From: Brachybacterium sp. SGAir0954
Lineage (GTDB): Bacteria; Actinomycetota; Actinomycetes; Actinomycetales; Dermabacteraceae
Assembly (NCBI RefSeq): GCF_005490785.1
Contig: NZ_CP027295.1
Coordinates: forward strand, 62,001-126,000
Direction: 5' to 3'
Length of the DNA stretch: 64,000 bases
In this document: in pieces, positions 52,937 to 61,900 of the stretch
How positions within the stretch are numbered: position 1 is the first letter of the stretch
Layout of the letters: each line of letters starts with the position of its first letter
Position numbers and translations under genes: made by a program
The notes under the pieces: generated by a model
What the model saw: the letters and a program-made list of their open reading frames with translations, nothing else
What the model was told of the DNA's origin: nothing
The model's database searches: none

Positions 52937-54005
52937 GCCAAGCAGAAAAGCGTCCCCGAGAGTTGGAGTCTGGCCAAAACTCCTAGCCATACTTCTCGCG
53001 GCAACGGTTCTAACCGCCGGCGGCCCGAAGGGCTACAATGATGGAGATGGTTACGCCGGGAAGTCATCAAAGTCTCTCCAGGACATCGTTGATGGCTTAC
53101 GCGAAGCAGGAAGTGGCGGTTCGAACCACACCGCCAGTACGGATCACTCTAGCGAAACGCCTCCCCCTTTCTACTTCACCTCAAAGGCAGTAGAAGGCGG
53201 CGGTGGGTACAACTGCACTGACCTCGGCGGAGGCAGACAGAACTGTTCCATTCCCTCTGGCCAGTGTCAGGGTGGGACGAACTACTCAACCGCATCGGGC
53301 GATTTCGTCGCAGATCCTGCGCGGGCTAACCAAGGCACCTCCGGAACCGACATGGTGACGGTCGCTCGAGAAAGAGTCGAGAGAGCGACGGGCAACCGCC
53401 AGTTCCTCGGATACGGGTGCCAGGCGCGCGGGCAGGTCGGCTCGAACACAGCACAACCCGCCGCAGCCCCCATCGTCATCACGGTGAACCGCGAGGACTT
53501 TGCGAAGCTGCCCGTCGAGCCTGCGGTGGCTCACGCCGGTCCGAGCGACGGCTGGCTGCCCGCCGGCATGCCCAACGTGCTGCACGCGGAGTCCGAGCCG
53601 CAGGTCCTCGACACCGCCCTGCTCGATACCCCGGTCTCGGTCCGCGCCACCGCGCAGAGCTACCACTGGGACCTCGGCGACGGGAACACGATCGACACCG
53701 AGAAGCCGGGCAAGCCATACCCCTCGGAGGAGATCAGCTCCACCTACGCCTACGAGGGCTGGTACGACGTAACCCTCACCACCACTTTCACCGGAGAGTT
53801 CTCCGTCAACGGAGGCGAGTGGCAACCCATCGAGGGCACGATCGAGGTCGAGTCCGAGCCGATCGAGGTGTACTCCAAGTCCCTTGAGTCCCGACTCGTC
53901 GACGGCGACAAGGCTCCGGACGAGAACGAGGACCCATGGAAGCCTGAGCGGTCCTCCGCAACCGACGGACCGCAGGACCCCGAGGCCACGCACCGGAATG
54001 TCTGA
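52929..54005 (+). CDS. Secreted PKD-domain protein
   Basis: A 358-residue protein. A signal-like hydrophobic segment (WPKLLAILLAATVLTAG) lies at about 16-32. A polar region with cysteines follows (YNCTDLGGGRQNCSIPSGQCQGG), then a PKD-like beta-sandwich at about 225-330 whose core is SYHWDLGDGNTIDTE and YAYEGWYDVTLTTTF. The end is charged and disordered. PKD domains mediate protein or sugar contacts outside cells. ATG at 52929 overlaps the DUF6318 stop, so the two secreted proteins are coupled and may work together. The first half has unusual A/T-rich codons; from about 53480 the normal GC-rich style returns. Confidence 0.7.
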   Translation: MYEPSRKASPRVGVWPKLLAILLAATVLTAGGPKGYNDGDGYAGKSSKSLQDIVDGLREAGSGGSNHTASTDHSSETPPPFYFTSKAVEGGGGYNCTDLGGGRQNCSIPSGQCQGGTNYSTASGDFVADPARANQGTSGTDMVTVARERVERATGNRQFLGYGCQARGQVGSNTAQPAAAPIVITVNREDFAKLPVEPAVAHAGPSDGWLPAGMPNVLHAESEPQVLDTALLDTPVSVRATAQSYHWDLGDGNTIDTEKPGKPYPSEEISSTYAYEGWYDVTLTTTFTGEFSVNGGEWQPIEGTIEVESEPIEVYSKSLESRLVDGDKAPDENEDPWKPERSSATDGPQDPEATHRNV

Positions 54006-54127
54006 CTCCGATACCTCGCTGAGCCCAGGCCCTGGCGCTCCTCGACGGCACGTAGACCGAGCCGCATAGGCTCGCCGCAGGGGCACGCCCGATGACGAGC
54101 CCGCCGGCGACGAAGGAGCACGCGAGC

Positions 54128-56302
54128 ATGAGCACCCCGGCCCTCTGGCGCCACAGCCCTGCGATCTGGGCGGCACCTGTCGCCGAGGGTGACCCCGAGC
54201 CGGACTGGGCGTTCCTGCGCTGCGAGGTCCACATCGACCGTCCGGTGGCGGAGGCGACGCTGCACCTGGCCGCGTCCTCCCCGGAGCCGGGCCGGCAGTT
54301 CGTGGCCCGGGCGAGCATGAACGGCGCTGAGCTGGGTCAGGGCCCGGTCCGCGCGATCGCTGACGAGCACCGGTACTCGAGCTGGGACGCGACGCCGCTC
54401 CTCGTCGAGGGCGCCAACGCGATCGGCGTCGTGGCGTGGACGCCGGAGGACCGCCGGGTCCAGGTGGCGCTGCGGATCCGGTACCGCGACGGCTCGGAGG
54501 AGGTCGCGGCACCGTCGGCCCCGTGGACGGGCCTCGCCGGGGACCGGGCGTACCGTCCGTCGGGCAGCATCGGCACGCACTACTTCGTCGCCCCGCAGGA
54601 GCATCTGGTGGGCCGCGACTACCCGTGGGGCTTCGATCAGCCCGGCTTCGACGACAGCGCCTGGTCTGCGGCGACCACCAAGGAACCCTTCACGACGCTC
54701 GCGCCGGACCCCACCGCGGCGGTCAGGACCTGCGAGGCCGCACCGGTGGACATCGCCGCCGTCGGCCCGGGGACACTGCGCTTCGACTTCGGCGGGACGT
54801 ACGTGGGCGGGCTGTCCCTGCCGGGCCTCGGCAGGCCCGCGCAGCTGACGCTCCGCTTCGGCGAGCTGCTCGACGAGCACGGCCGGGTGCGCGCGCACAT
54901 GGCGACCGGCAACCATTACGAGGACCGCTGGGATCTCGACGGGCACGAGCCGCAGATCCGCACGTGGGGACTGCGGGTGTTCCGGTACCTCGAGATCGAC
55001 GGCCTCCCGCCCGAGGCGGCGGAGTCGGTGCGGGCGCTCGGGCACGTGCATCCGCTCGGCGAGCGCACCCGGTTCCGCACCAACGATGCGCGGCTGCGGA
55101 AGGTGCTGGACCTGTGCGAGCACACAATGGTGCAGACCAACGGCCCGCTGCTCGTGGACTCCTGGAGCCGCGAGCGGGAGCCCTACGAGGCGGATGCCTA
55201 CCTGCAGGCGAAGGCGAACGCGGCGCTCAGCGCGGAGCAGGAGCTCGCCGGCTACTCGCTGGACTATCTGCTGCAGCGGCGCACCTGGCCCACCGAATGG
55301 CCGTTCTACCTGGTGCTCCTCGCCGCGGAGCACGCCGAGCGCGGCGGTGACCTCGGCGCCCTCGCCGCCCGGCGCGACCAGCTCGCCGCCCTGCTGCCCA
55401 CGGACTGGATCGACCCGGCGACGGGCCTGATCCGCAAGCTCCACGGCAGCGACGGGTCCGCCAGCGTGGCCGACCACGACATCGTGGACTGGCCGCCGTC
55501 GGAGCGGGACGGCTACCTGTTCGGCCCCGTGAACACGGCCGTCAACGCCGTCGCGCACGGGGCGTTCTCGGCCATGGCGCGGATCGACGAGCAGCTGGGC
55601 CACCCGGATGCGCCCGTGCACGCGGAGCACGCGCGCCGCCTGCGGGAGACGATGAACGCGCTGCTGTGGGACGAGGAGGCCGGCACCTTCATCGACGGGC
55701 TCGACGCTGACGGCGCCCCGCTCCCCCACGCCGCCGCGCACGCCGGCGCCTTCGCCTCGGCCCTCGGCGTCGCGGATGCCGCCCGCACTGCCCGGATCGC
55801 CGAGCACCTGGCCCCGCTCGGCATGCCCGTCAGCGTCTACGCGGCGCCGTTCCTGCTGCGGGCGCTGCTGCTCGGCGGCCGCGCCGACGTCGCGTTCGAC
55901 CTGCTCGTCGGGGCCGGGGACCGCTCCTGGCTCGGCATGATCGAGGCGGGTGCGGGCGCGACGATGGAGGCCTGGAACGAGCAGGTGAAGCCCAACGTCT
56001 CCTGCGCGCACCCGTGGGGCGCCTCCCCGCTGTTCCTCGTCGTCGAGGACCTGCTGGGCCTGCGCCCGCTCGCGCCCGGCTACACGGAGTTCGCGGTGGC
56101 GCCGCAGGTCCCCGAGCAGATCGGGCACCTCGGCGCCTCGGTGCCGACGATCGCCGGGCTCATCGAGATCGACGTCAGCGGGGAAGCCGCCGGCCGCGCC
56201 GTGCGGGTGAGCGTGCCGGAGGGCACGCGCTGCCGACTGCGCTGGGACGGCGAGGAGCACCTACTGGGGCCGGGACCGCACGCCTTCGACAGGAACAGGT
56301 GA
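54128..56302 (+). CDS. Alpha-L-rhamnosidase family protein (GH78)
   Basis: A 724-residue cytoplasmic glycosidase without signal peptide. The N-terminal beta domains contain DWAFLRCEVHIDRPVAEATLHLAASS and DYPWGFDQPGFDDSAWSAA, typical of Bac_rhamnosid_N. The (alpha/alpha)6 barrel starts near RLRKVLDLCEHTMVQTNGPLLVDSWSREREPYEADAYLQ, where the D/E-R-E-x-x-x-x-x-D region holds the general acid in GH78, and ends with GATMEAWNEQVKPNVSCAHPWGASPLFLVVEDLLGL, which carries the catalytic base Glu and conserved His. The reaction is release of L-rhamnose from glycosides. GAAGGAG about ten bases upstream supports the ATG at 54128; an in-frame ATG at 54092 is an alternative. Confidence 0.85.
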   Translation: MSTPALWRHSPAIWAAPVAEGDPEPDWAFLRCEVHIDRPVAEATLHLAASSPEPGRQFVARASMNGAELGQGPVRAIADEHRYSSWDATPLLVEGANAIGVVAWTPEDRRVQVALRIRYRDGSEEVAAPSAPWTGLAGDRAYRPSGSIGTHYFVAPQEHLVGRDYPWGFDQPGFDDSAWSAATTKEPFTTLAPDPTAAVRTCEAAPVDIAAVGPGTLRFDFGGTYVGGLSLPGLGRPAQLTLRFGELLDEHGRVRAHMATGNHYEDRWDLDGHEPQIRTWGLRVFRYLEIDGLPPEAAESVRALGHVHPLGERTRFRTNDARLRKVLDLCEHTMVQTNGPLLVDSWSREREPYEADAYLQAKANAALSAEQELAGYSLDYLLQRRTWPTEWPFYLVLLAAEHAERGGDLGALAARRDQLAALLPTDWIDPATGLIRKLHGSDGSASVADHDIVDWPPSERDGYLFGPVNTAVNAVAHGAFSAMARIDEQLGHPDAPVHAEHARRLRETMNALLWDEEAGTFIDGLDADGAPLPHAAAHAGAFASALGVADAARTARIAEHLAPLGMPVSVYAAPFLLRALLLGGRADVAFDLLVGAGDRSWLGMIEAGAGATMEAWNEQVKPNVSCAHPWGASPLFLVVEDLLGLRPLAPGYTEFAVAPQVPEQIGHLGASVPTIAGLIEIDVSGEAAGRAVRVSVPEGTRCRLRWDGEEHLLGPGPHAFDRNR

Positions 56303-56315
56303 CGACACCGACCAC

Positions 56316-56493
56316 GGCGCCATGCCCGGACCAGAGCCTCGACGGCCGTGCCGCCGTCATCGACGACCGTCACGAACCGCCACTTCCCGAAGGCCGTGCA
56401 CGCATGCGAGAGGCCCAGCTCCACGACGTCGCCGACGGCGACCGGTTCCTCCGCTCTCCCGGAGGAAGGCGCGCTGGCCGCGATCGTGGCCAC
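56316..56493 (-). pseudogene. Remnant of a D-serine deaminase/D-threonine aldolase-like gene (C-terminal end)
   Basis: This frame reads VAVGDVVELGLSHACTAFGKWRFVTVVDDGGTAVEALVRAW, which matches the closing strand of PLP-dependent amino acid deaminase/aldolase proteins of the alanine-racemase-like family (typical pattern G-D-x-V-x-L-G-L-S-H-P-C-T-x-F-D-K-W). The protein start is absent: upstream codons in this frame soon meet a stop and no barrel domain is found. The conserved CTxFDKW carries a G for D. It appears to be what is left of a gene that followed the decayed kinase. Confidence 0.6.
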
Positions 56494-56549
56494 GGGCTCG
56501 CTCGCACCCGGTGGCTACGCCGCGCAGGGTGAGGGTGCGGCCTGCGCAT

Positions 56550-57215
56550 CACGCGCTCGGCCATCGCAAGGGCTTCCGCCCCGTCACGCGCGCCGGTGCG
56601 CCCGACCGCGGCGCCGAGCTCCGCGAGCACACCATCAATACAGGTGCAGGGCCGGCACCGGCGGATGCCCTTTCGGCGGAAGGCGGCCGGGCGGGCACCG
56701 CCTCGACGACCTCGATCCGCGGGGCGCGCACGGCGGTGCGCTCATCGGCAGCGCCCCCGTCGGCCGCGAACTCCACGGCCTCCACCTCGGCGTCCTTGAC
56801 GACGAGGTGGGCCGCGAGGGAGCAGCGCCTGCACGTCGTCCGCGGTGGTGGTGCGCCAGAGTCCCCGGGCCTCGTCGCGACCTGTGAGGACGGTGTCCGC
56901 CTGCCCGGCTGCGGCGAGGATCGTGGCCACGGCCTCCTCGCGCCCGGACCAGTGGACGGGCCGGTGGTTCACGTCGAAGCTCACGATCGCCCTGTGGTGC
57001 GTGGGCGGCACGGATCGCGGCGTGCACGAGCTCGCGGAGAGCGCGAGGGCGACGCCGGAGAGGTGCACGATCCGCACCCGCGAGATGTCGATCCGCTCGA
57101 AGGCCGCGGGTCCCAGGCGGTACACGGCGGAGCCACGGCGGTAGGAGGCGACGCCGTGGCCGGGGTCCTTGAGGTTGAAGCCCGTCGGCGCCCCCGTCGG
57201 TGATGAGGAAGTCAT
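56550..57215 (-). pseudogene. Decayed PfkB (2-keto-3-deoxygluconate kinase-like) gene
   Basis: Pieces of a ribokinase-fold sugar kinase appear in order but in different frames. One frame reads PTGFNLKDPGHGVASYRRGSAVYRLGPAAFERIDISRVRIVHLSGVALALS, then SFDVNHRP and QADTVLTGRDEARGLW. A second frame resumes with EAVEFAADGG and RAPRIEVVEAVPA, where an intact gene would continue with a GAGD motif; that motif is lost. At least two frameshifts are needed. The region 57216-57517, on to the YitT gene, has no intact start. A functional split protein is very unlikely. Confidence 0.65.
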
Positions 57216-57505
57216 CCTTCGCCTCCAGCCGCTCGGCCCGCCACGGCGCGACGCGATCCATGGGCTCGCCGATCGCAGGCAGGTCCTCGCCCCGAACAGG
57301 CGTCCACGCACCACGAGGCTGCGGTCATACCGGTCTCCCACGACCAGCGGCTCGAGGCGGCTCGAGGCTCCATCGACCAGCACGGGCGCGCGGCCCGTGC
57401 TCGGGCCGACCGAGGACGCGGTGCGGCCGCAGGTGACGGGCTGACCCGTCGGTCACGGTGCCGTCACCTCGATCGATCCGGGGCCGACGGCGGGGGCGCC
57501 GGTCC

Positions 57506-57511
57506 TACAGT
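57506..57511 (+). promoter_or_regulatory. -10 box TACAGT of a leaderless transcript
   Basis: TACAGT ends six bases before the ATG of the YitT gene (spacer GCTGGC). This fixes the start at 57518 rather than further upstream in the same frame. Confidence 0.65.
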
Positions 57512-57517
57512 GCTGGC

Positions 57518-58186
57518 ATGCCCTCTGCGTCCCACCCGTCGGCGGACTCCGCGCCCGTCGACTCCTCCGCCGCCACCACCCCGCCGATCGACGCCGTCAT
57601 CCCGCACCGCCCCACCGAGGACGTGCTCGGCGTGCTCACCGGCACCTTCCTCGCCTCGCTGGGCCTGTACCTGCTGCAGACCGCGGGCGCGGTCACGGGC
57701 GGCACCGCAGGCCTCGCGCTGCTGCTCACGCACGCGCTGTCCACGCCGTTCTCGGTGCTGTTCGCGCTGGTGAACCTGCCGTTCTTCGCGCTCGCGCTGT
57801 GGAAGAAGGGCGGGGTGTTCACGGTGAAGACGGTGATCTGCGTGGGGCTGATCTCCGTGTTCAGCCTCATCCACCCGCGCTTCCTACCGCTCGAGCAGGT
57901 GCCGCTGCTCTACGCCGTGATCGGCGGGAACCTGCTGGTGGGCGTCGGTCTGCTCATCATCTTCCGGCACGGCGCGAGCCTCGGCGGCTTCAACATCCTC
58001 GCGCTGATCCTGCAGGAACGGGCCGGGCTGCGCGCCGGCTACGTGCAGATGGCCATGGACGTCGCCGTGATCCTGCTGTCCCTGCTCGTGCTCGACGTTC
58101 CCCGCGTGCTGCTCTCGGCGCTGGGCGGCGTGGTGCTCAACGTGGTGCTCGCGCTGAACCACCGGCCCGGGCGGTACCGGGCGTGA
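57518..58186 (+). CDS. YitT family membrane protein
   Basis: A 222-residue membrane protein with five to six hydrophobic helices: VLTGTFLASLGLYLLQTAGAVTGGTAGLALLL, FSVLFALVNLPFFALALW, TVKTVICVGLISVFSLI, LLYAVIGGNLLVGVGLLIIFRHGASLGGFNILALIL and AVILLSLLVLDV. The T-G-G-T-A-G and R-H-G-A-S-L-G-G-F segments are the repeated signatures of the YitT/UPF0750 family. Short proteins of this family lack the C-terminal cytoplasmic DUF2179 domain, as here. Function is not established. It is a single gene, probably leaderless, following the decayed kinase region. Confidence 0.82.
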   Translation: MPSASHPSADSAPVDSSAATTPPIDAVIPHRPTEDVLGVLTGTFLASLGLYLLQTAGAVTGGTAGLALLLTHALSTPFSVLFALVNLPFFALALWKKGGVFTVKTVICVGLISVFSLIHPRFLPLEQVPLLYAVIGGNLLVGVGLLIIFRHGASLGGFNILALILQERAGLRAGYVQMAMDVAVILLSLLVLDVPRVLLSALGGVVLNVVLALNHRPGRYRA

Positions 58187-58225
58187 GGGCGGCGCCTCCG
58201 CGGAGACACCGCCCGATCGACTGAC

Positions 58226-59251
58226 TCAGCCGGCGATCTCCTTGGGCGGGACGGCGGCGGCGAGCGCCCCGCCCACGGTCTGGCCCCACATGGCCGGGAA
58301 GGCCGTGGGGAAGATCCGCAGGTCGTCGGCCCCGCCGATCCGCGCGCTGGTCGCGACGATCGCGCCTCGACCGGAGGGCACCCCGTCGACCTGGATGCTC
58401 GGCGCCTGCTCGCCGCGCTTGTCCTGCGCGAGGGCGAGGTGGAGCCGGTCCGAGAGGTAGGAGACGTCGGCCGGACCGAAGTGGGAGGCGAGAGGCCCCG
58501 CGTAGGACTGGATCGTCACCCCGGAGTGCGTGTCCATGCCGAAGCGCTGGGCCGTCTGGGTCACGAGCGCATGGATCCACTCGTGCACGGCGCCGTTGGA
58601 CAGCGCCGTGACGCGGAGCGTGTCGGCGGAGCCGCTCCGGTCCACGGTCTCGAAGAGAGCGAACAGGGCGTCGCCCATGAGGTCGTGCCGGGTCGTCGAG
58701 TCCAGCGAGAGGTGGACGTCGGACATCCCGCTGATCGCGCCGGAGTGCACGGCCGCGCCGATGGAGGTGCGGTTGCCGGCGGCGTAGCCGATGCCGAACG
58801 ACTGGCCGAACATGCTGAACTGGTGCATGAGCGTGCCCCGCGCCTCGCCCGCGGTCTTCTCATCGAAGTGCCGCTCCACCTCGAGCACGCGCCGCGGGTC
58901 GAGCTCGATCACGGCCCCGGAGGAGTACGCGCTGGCGCGCGGCTGTGCGAGCAGCTGATCCGCGTGCGCGGCAAGCGAGACCGCCGTCGCCCAGTCGTCA
59001 CGGTTGATGCGGCGCGCCTTGAGCTCACCGAGCACGCCGACGATCAGCAGGACCAGACCGATGATCCACAGCCCTGAGGTCGCGAAGACAACCATTCCCA
59101 GGCCGGTGAGCGCTCCGCTGGCGGTGTTCGCGAAGATGAGCGGCAGAGCGCAGAGGATGACGGCGACGACGAGGAAGATGATGCCGAGCGTCAGCGCGGT
59201 GCGGTGAAGCTGCCTGCGGGCCCGGCCACACATCGAGGGTGCTTTGCTCAT
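58226..59251 (-). CDS. Unknown membrane protein with HEWIH motif
   Basis: A 341-residue protein I do not recognise. Two hydrophobic helices lie at about 19-42 and 50-76. The remaining 265 residues are soluble and include a Gly-rich stretch FGQSFGIGYAAGNRTSIGAAVHSGAISG, a His/Asp-rich SLDSTTRHDLMGDALFALF, and HEWIH at 223-227, which matches the HExxH zinc-protease pattern. A clear third zinc ligand is not obvious, so the motif may be chance. TAGGGT at 59259-59264 (minus strand) ends seven bases before the ATG, a near-leaderless start. It lies at the edge of the McrBC region and is divergent from the PD-(D/E)XK gene. Confidence 0.6.
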   Translation of the reverse strand: MSKAPSMCGRARRQLHRTALTLGIIFLVVAVILCALPLIFANTASGALTGLGMVVFATSGLWIIGLVLLIVGVLGELKARRINRDDWATAVSLAAHADQLLAQPRASAYSSGAVIELDPRRVLEVERHFDEKTAGEARGTLMHQFSMFGQSFGIGYAAGNRTSIGAAVHSGAISGMSDVHLSLDSTTRHDLMGDALFALFETVDRSGSADTLRVTALSNGAVHEWIHALVTQTAQRFGMDTHSGVTIQSYAGPLASHFGPADVSYLSDRLHLALAQDKRGEQAPSIQVDGVPSGRGAIVATSARIGGADDLRIFPTAFPAMWGQTVGGALAAAVPPKEIAG

Positions 59252-59475
59252 GCACCCCACCCTAATGAGCGGTCTTCGTCGCCGTCATCGGATTGTGGAC
59301 GCCTGTGTACGTCCCTGCGGCACCTGGGCCGGCATGGGTTCATGTGTTGAAGGACGGCCCCTTCCAGCGGTCCCCACTTCCGGCTCGGCGCGAGCCCCGG
59401 CCGCGGGGACGGGGACGGGCTCAAGGCCGTCTACGTGTTGGACCGGCACGACAGCGCCGCATCCCTTGCCCCGCA

Positions 59476-59481
59476 TAACAT
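59476..59481 (+). promoter_or_regulatory. -10 box TAACAT of a leaderless transcript
   Basis: TAACAT ends six bases before the ATG of the PD-(D/E)XK gene (spacer CACCTC). The rest of the 236-base gap shows nothing else I can name. Confidence 0.65.
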
Positions 59482-59487
59482 CACCTC

Positions 59488-60678
59488 ATGACCGCCGGCC
59501 CCGACACCGTGAGCGACATCGTCCGGAAGCTGCTGCCCTCGATGTCGCGGAGCCTCGCCGAGCAGTTCAACCTTTTCCGGGTGATGCACCACGGCACGCA
59601 CGAGAAGCAGCTCTCCAACGTCTTCGCCTGGCTCCTGGAACCAGACGCAAGTCATGAGCTCGGGGACACCTTCCAGAAGATCGTGCTCGAACACGTCAAC
59701 GCGGGGCTGAACTCGGAGCGGCTCCTGCCGGCGAGCGGGTACCGAGTGGCGCAGGAGGTCGCGTCTCCGGGAGTCGACGGGCTGCCGTCCCCGATAGGCG
59801 ACGACATCGCGGACATCGTCCTCTCCCGACCGGACGGCGCCATCGTGATCGAGAACTTCGGGACCTCCGACGGGCACGGTCACTCCTTCGCCCGATACCT
59901 CGCCCTCGGTATGAGCGGCGAACGGCCGGCGGCCGTGGTGCTGCTGTGCCAACGCCGCGAGACGCAGCTCCTGCGTGACGGCTGGGAGAACGCCGTCGTG
60001 CTCACCTACGGCGAGGTGCTGAGCGATCTGCAGGCGCACGTCGATCGGATGCCTGCCTGGCGCAGAGGGCACCCCGACCAAGACTTCTTCATCCGGCAGA
60101 TGCTCGAGCACTTCGTGGAGGGACCAGCTGCAGTGAACACCGAGGACACGATCGCCTTCCTGACGACGATGTGCGAGACGGGCGAATCCGCCCGGTACGG
60201 CCACCGCCCTCGAGACCTCGCCTCACAGGAGTTCGCGGACCTCGTCGCCGAGCACGCGCGCCGCCAGCTGGAGGACAGTCGGAAGCTCCTCGCCGATGTG
60301 AAGGGGGCCTTGCGCACCTACGCGCGCGCGGTGCTCATGGAACAGGTCAATGCTCGGATCGGCGAGGGCCCGGTGGAGCGTGTCGTCACACGTTTCGTGG
60401 GGAAGTGGGAATGGTGTGTCGAGCTGCAGCGGGCCGATACCCACCCCACGATCTTCCTGGAGTTCGGGCCGACGGCCGTCGTGGAACAGGAGCGGGTGCC
60501 CGACCCCCTCGGCCTGCCCGACTACTCCAAGCTCTTCGTCACGCACGCCAGGCTCGAAGGTGATGGCATCAAGTCGATCATCCAGACCGAGGTGAGCCTG
60601 GCGGAGACTCTGGCCGGGCTTTCCCCCGACGACACGCGGCTGCGGGACGCTGTGCTGGCCGTGGCCGCGGAGTCATGA
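59488..60678 (+). CDS. PD-(D/E)XK nuclease superfamily protein with altered active site
   Basis: A 396-residue cytoplasmic protein. The N-terminus HGTHEKQLSNVFAWLLEPDASHELGDTFQKIVLEHV matches PDDEXK_4-type proteins, where the Glu of T-E/H-E starts the active site. The core DDIADIVLSRPDGAIVIENFGTSDGHGHSFARYLALG holds Asp109 and Glu122, but the expected Lys of E-N-K is Phe124. The second half is helical and unassigned. Such proteins are frequent in defence islands as nucleases; the changed residue means catalysis is doubtful unless another lysine substitutes. It faces the McrC gene, with 55 bases between the stops, and is probably leaderless. Confidence 0.7.
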   Translation: MTAGPDTVSDIVRKLLPSMSRSLAEQFNLFRVMHHGTHEKQLSNVFAWLLEPDASHELGDTFQKIVLEHVNAGLNSERLLPASGYRVAQEVASPGVDGLPSPIGDDIADIVLSRPDGAIVIENFGTSDGHGHSFARYLALGMSGERPAAVVLLCQRRETQLLRDGWENAVVLTYGEVLSDLQAHVDRMPAWRRGHPDQDFFIRQMLEHFVEGPAAVNTEDTIAFLTTMCETGESARYGHRPRDLASQEFADLVAEHARRQLEDSRKLLADVKGALRTYARAVLMEQVNARIGEGPVERVVTRFVGKWEWCVELQRADTHPTIFLEFGPTAVVEQERVPDPLGLPDYSKLFVTHARLEGDGIKSIIQTEVSLAETLAGLSPDDTRLRDAVLAVAAES

Positions 60679-60733
60679 CCGGGTAGGTCAAGAAGCGGAG
60701 GGCTCTTCGCGGGCCAAGGCCGGCGTCGGCCAT

Positions 60734-61900
60734 TCAGTCAGCGAGGCGTGCGGCGAGCGACGCGATCTGGTCGAGGAGGGCGTGCGGCGGCTGGTCCAGG
60801 TCCAGCGTGTGGCAGTGGATCGCGACGTCCGCTCCCCGGATCTCGTGCACGACCTCGACCTCGTTGCCCTTGGCATAGACGAGGTGGCCTTCGCGCAGGC
60901 CCAGCACCGTGCAGTACGCGAGGAGCTGGTAGAGATCGGCCTGGGGGTACCCGGCGGGCTTCTCCGACTTGTACTTGGCGTCGACGACGATCTGCTGTCC
61001 CTCGTGCGAGGTCCAGAGGAAGTCGGGTCGGAGGTCGACCCGCCGGGCGATGTCGAGGTGCATCCGATGCTGCAGTGAGGCGGACCCTCGCGAGGCCAGT
61101 GCTTCACGGAGGGCGACGCCGACGAAATCCTCGTAGATCTTCCACATGTCGAGGACGAACCCGCTCACGTGCAGCTCTCCTCGCCGCTGCTCGAAGGACT
61201 CCCCGGCGAGGATGCGTTCGGCGAGGCGGAGCGCGGGGACATATCGCGAGTTCAACCGCGAGGGGGTCCAACGAGGGAGCACCTCCCCGCGGCGCAGCTC
61301 GGCGACTCCGGCGAGCTGGAGGCGGAGGCGCTGGAGCGGTGGGCGACGGCGAGCGTCCAGACCGGGGATGCGGAGGAGCTTCGTGACGGCGGCGAGGAGG
61401 ATCTGGTTCTCGGTGACGTCGACGGTGAAATCGTCGTAGGTGACCTCGAGCGGCAGCCCGGCGCCGTGACGGCGACCGATCTGCTCGGAGACGCGGATGC
61501 GCCCTCGAAGTACCTGCAGGGAGTCGTCCACGGTCCTGTAGCCCTGGAGCAGGCCTTGTTCCGTCGCCCTCTGCGCCAGGCGGGTGAACGCATGCGCGAG
61601 CGCCTCGGGGAGGCTCTCCTCGGGGTCGAGCTGAACCGAGTGCTCGCGCCAGTAGGCAGGCGCGGTCGCGTACCCCATGAGGAAGATCAGACGCTCCACG
61701 GGGATCTTCGGGGTGACGCTGATCTGGAGGTCGTCCACCTGGACGACACCGATCTTCCGGCCTGGAGCGACCTGCCACCCGGTCTCCCCCGGGGCGCGGT
61801 TCAGCTCGGCGATCTCGGAGAGGGCGACCGCCCGCGCTTCGGCCTCCGTGAGCTCGATGCCGTGCGCGGGGGCGCCCTCAGTCAGTTCCAGGCGACGCAT
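60734..61900 (-). CDS. mcrC: McrC nuclease subunit of a McrBC restriction system
   Basis: A 388-residue protein. The N-terminal part binds McrB, and the C-terminal PD-(D/E)XK nuclease reads HLDIARRVDLRPDFLWTSHEGQQIVVDAKYKSE, with Asp293, Asp307 and Lys309, followed by ADLYQLLAYCTVLG. These correspond to the catalytic D...DxK of E. coli McrC. McrBC cuts DNA carrying methylated or modified cytosine and so defends against phage. The ATG at 61900 has GGAG seven bases upstream and lies 23 bases inside the end of mcrB, so the subunits are coupled. Confidence 0.88.
   Translation of the reverse strand: MRRLELTEGAPAHGIELTEAEARAVALSEIAELNRAPGETGWQVAPGRKIGVVQVDDLQISVTPKIPVERLIFLMGYATAPAYWREHSVQLDPEESLPEALAHAFTRLAQRATEQGLLQGYRTVDDSLQVLRGRIRVSEQIGRRHGAGLPLEVTYDDFTVDVTENQILLAAVTKLLRIPGLDARRRPPLQRLRLQLAGVAELRRGEVLPRWTPSRLNSRYVPALRLAERILAGESFEQRRGELHVSGFVLDMWKIYEDFVGVALREALASRGSASLQHRMHLDIARRVDLRPDFLWTSHEGQQIVVDAKYKSEKPAGYPQADLYQLLAYCTVLGLREGHLVYAKGNEVEVVHEIRGADVAIHCHTLDLDQPPHALLDQIASLAARLAD

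Noticed and set aside
53118..53127. GGTTCGAACC, which looks like a tRNA T-arm
   Set aside because: No acceptor, D or anticodon arms fit around it and it lies inside the PKD gene; it is a chance palindrome.
56348..56887. Plus-strand open frames between the GH78 and YitT genes as new small genes
   Set aside because: No start context or domain; the minus strand shows recognisable broken kinase and deaminase segments instead.
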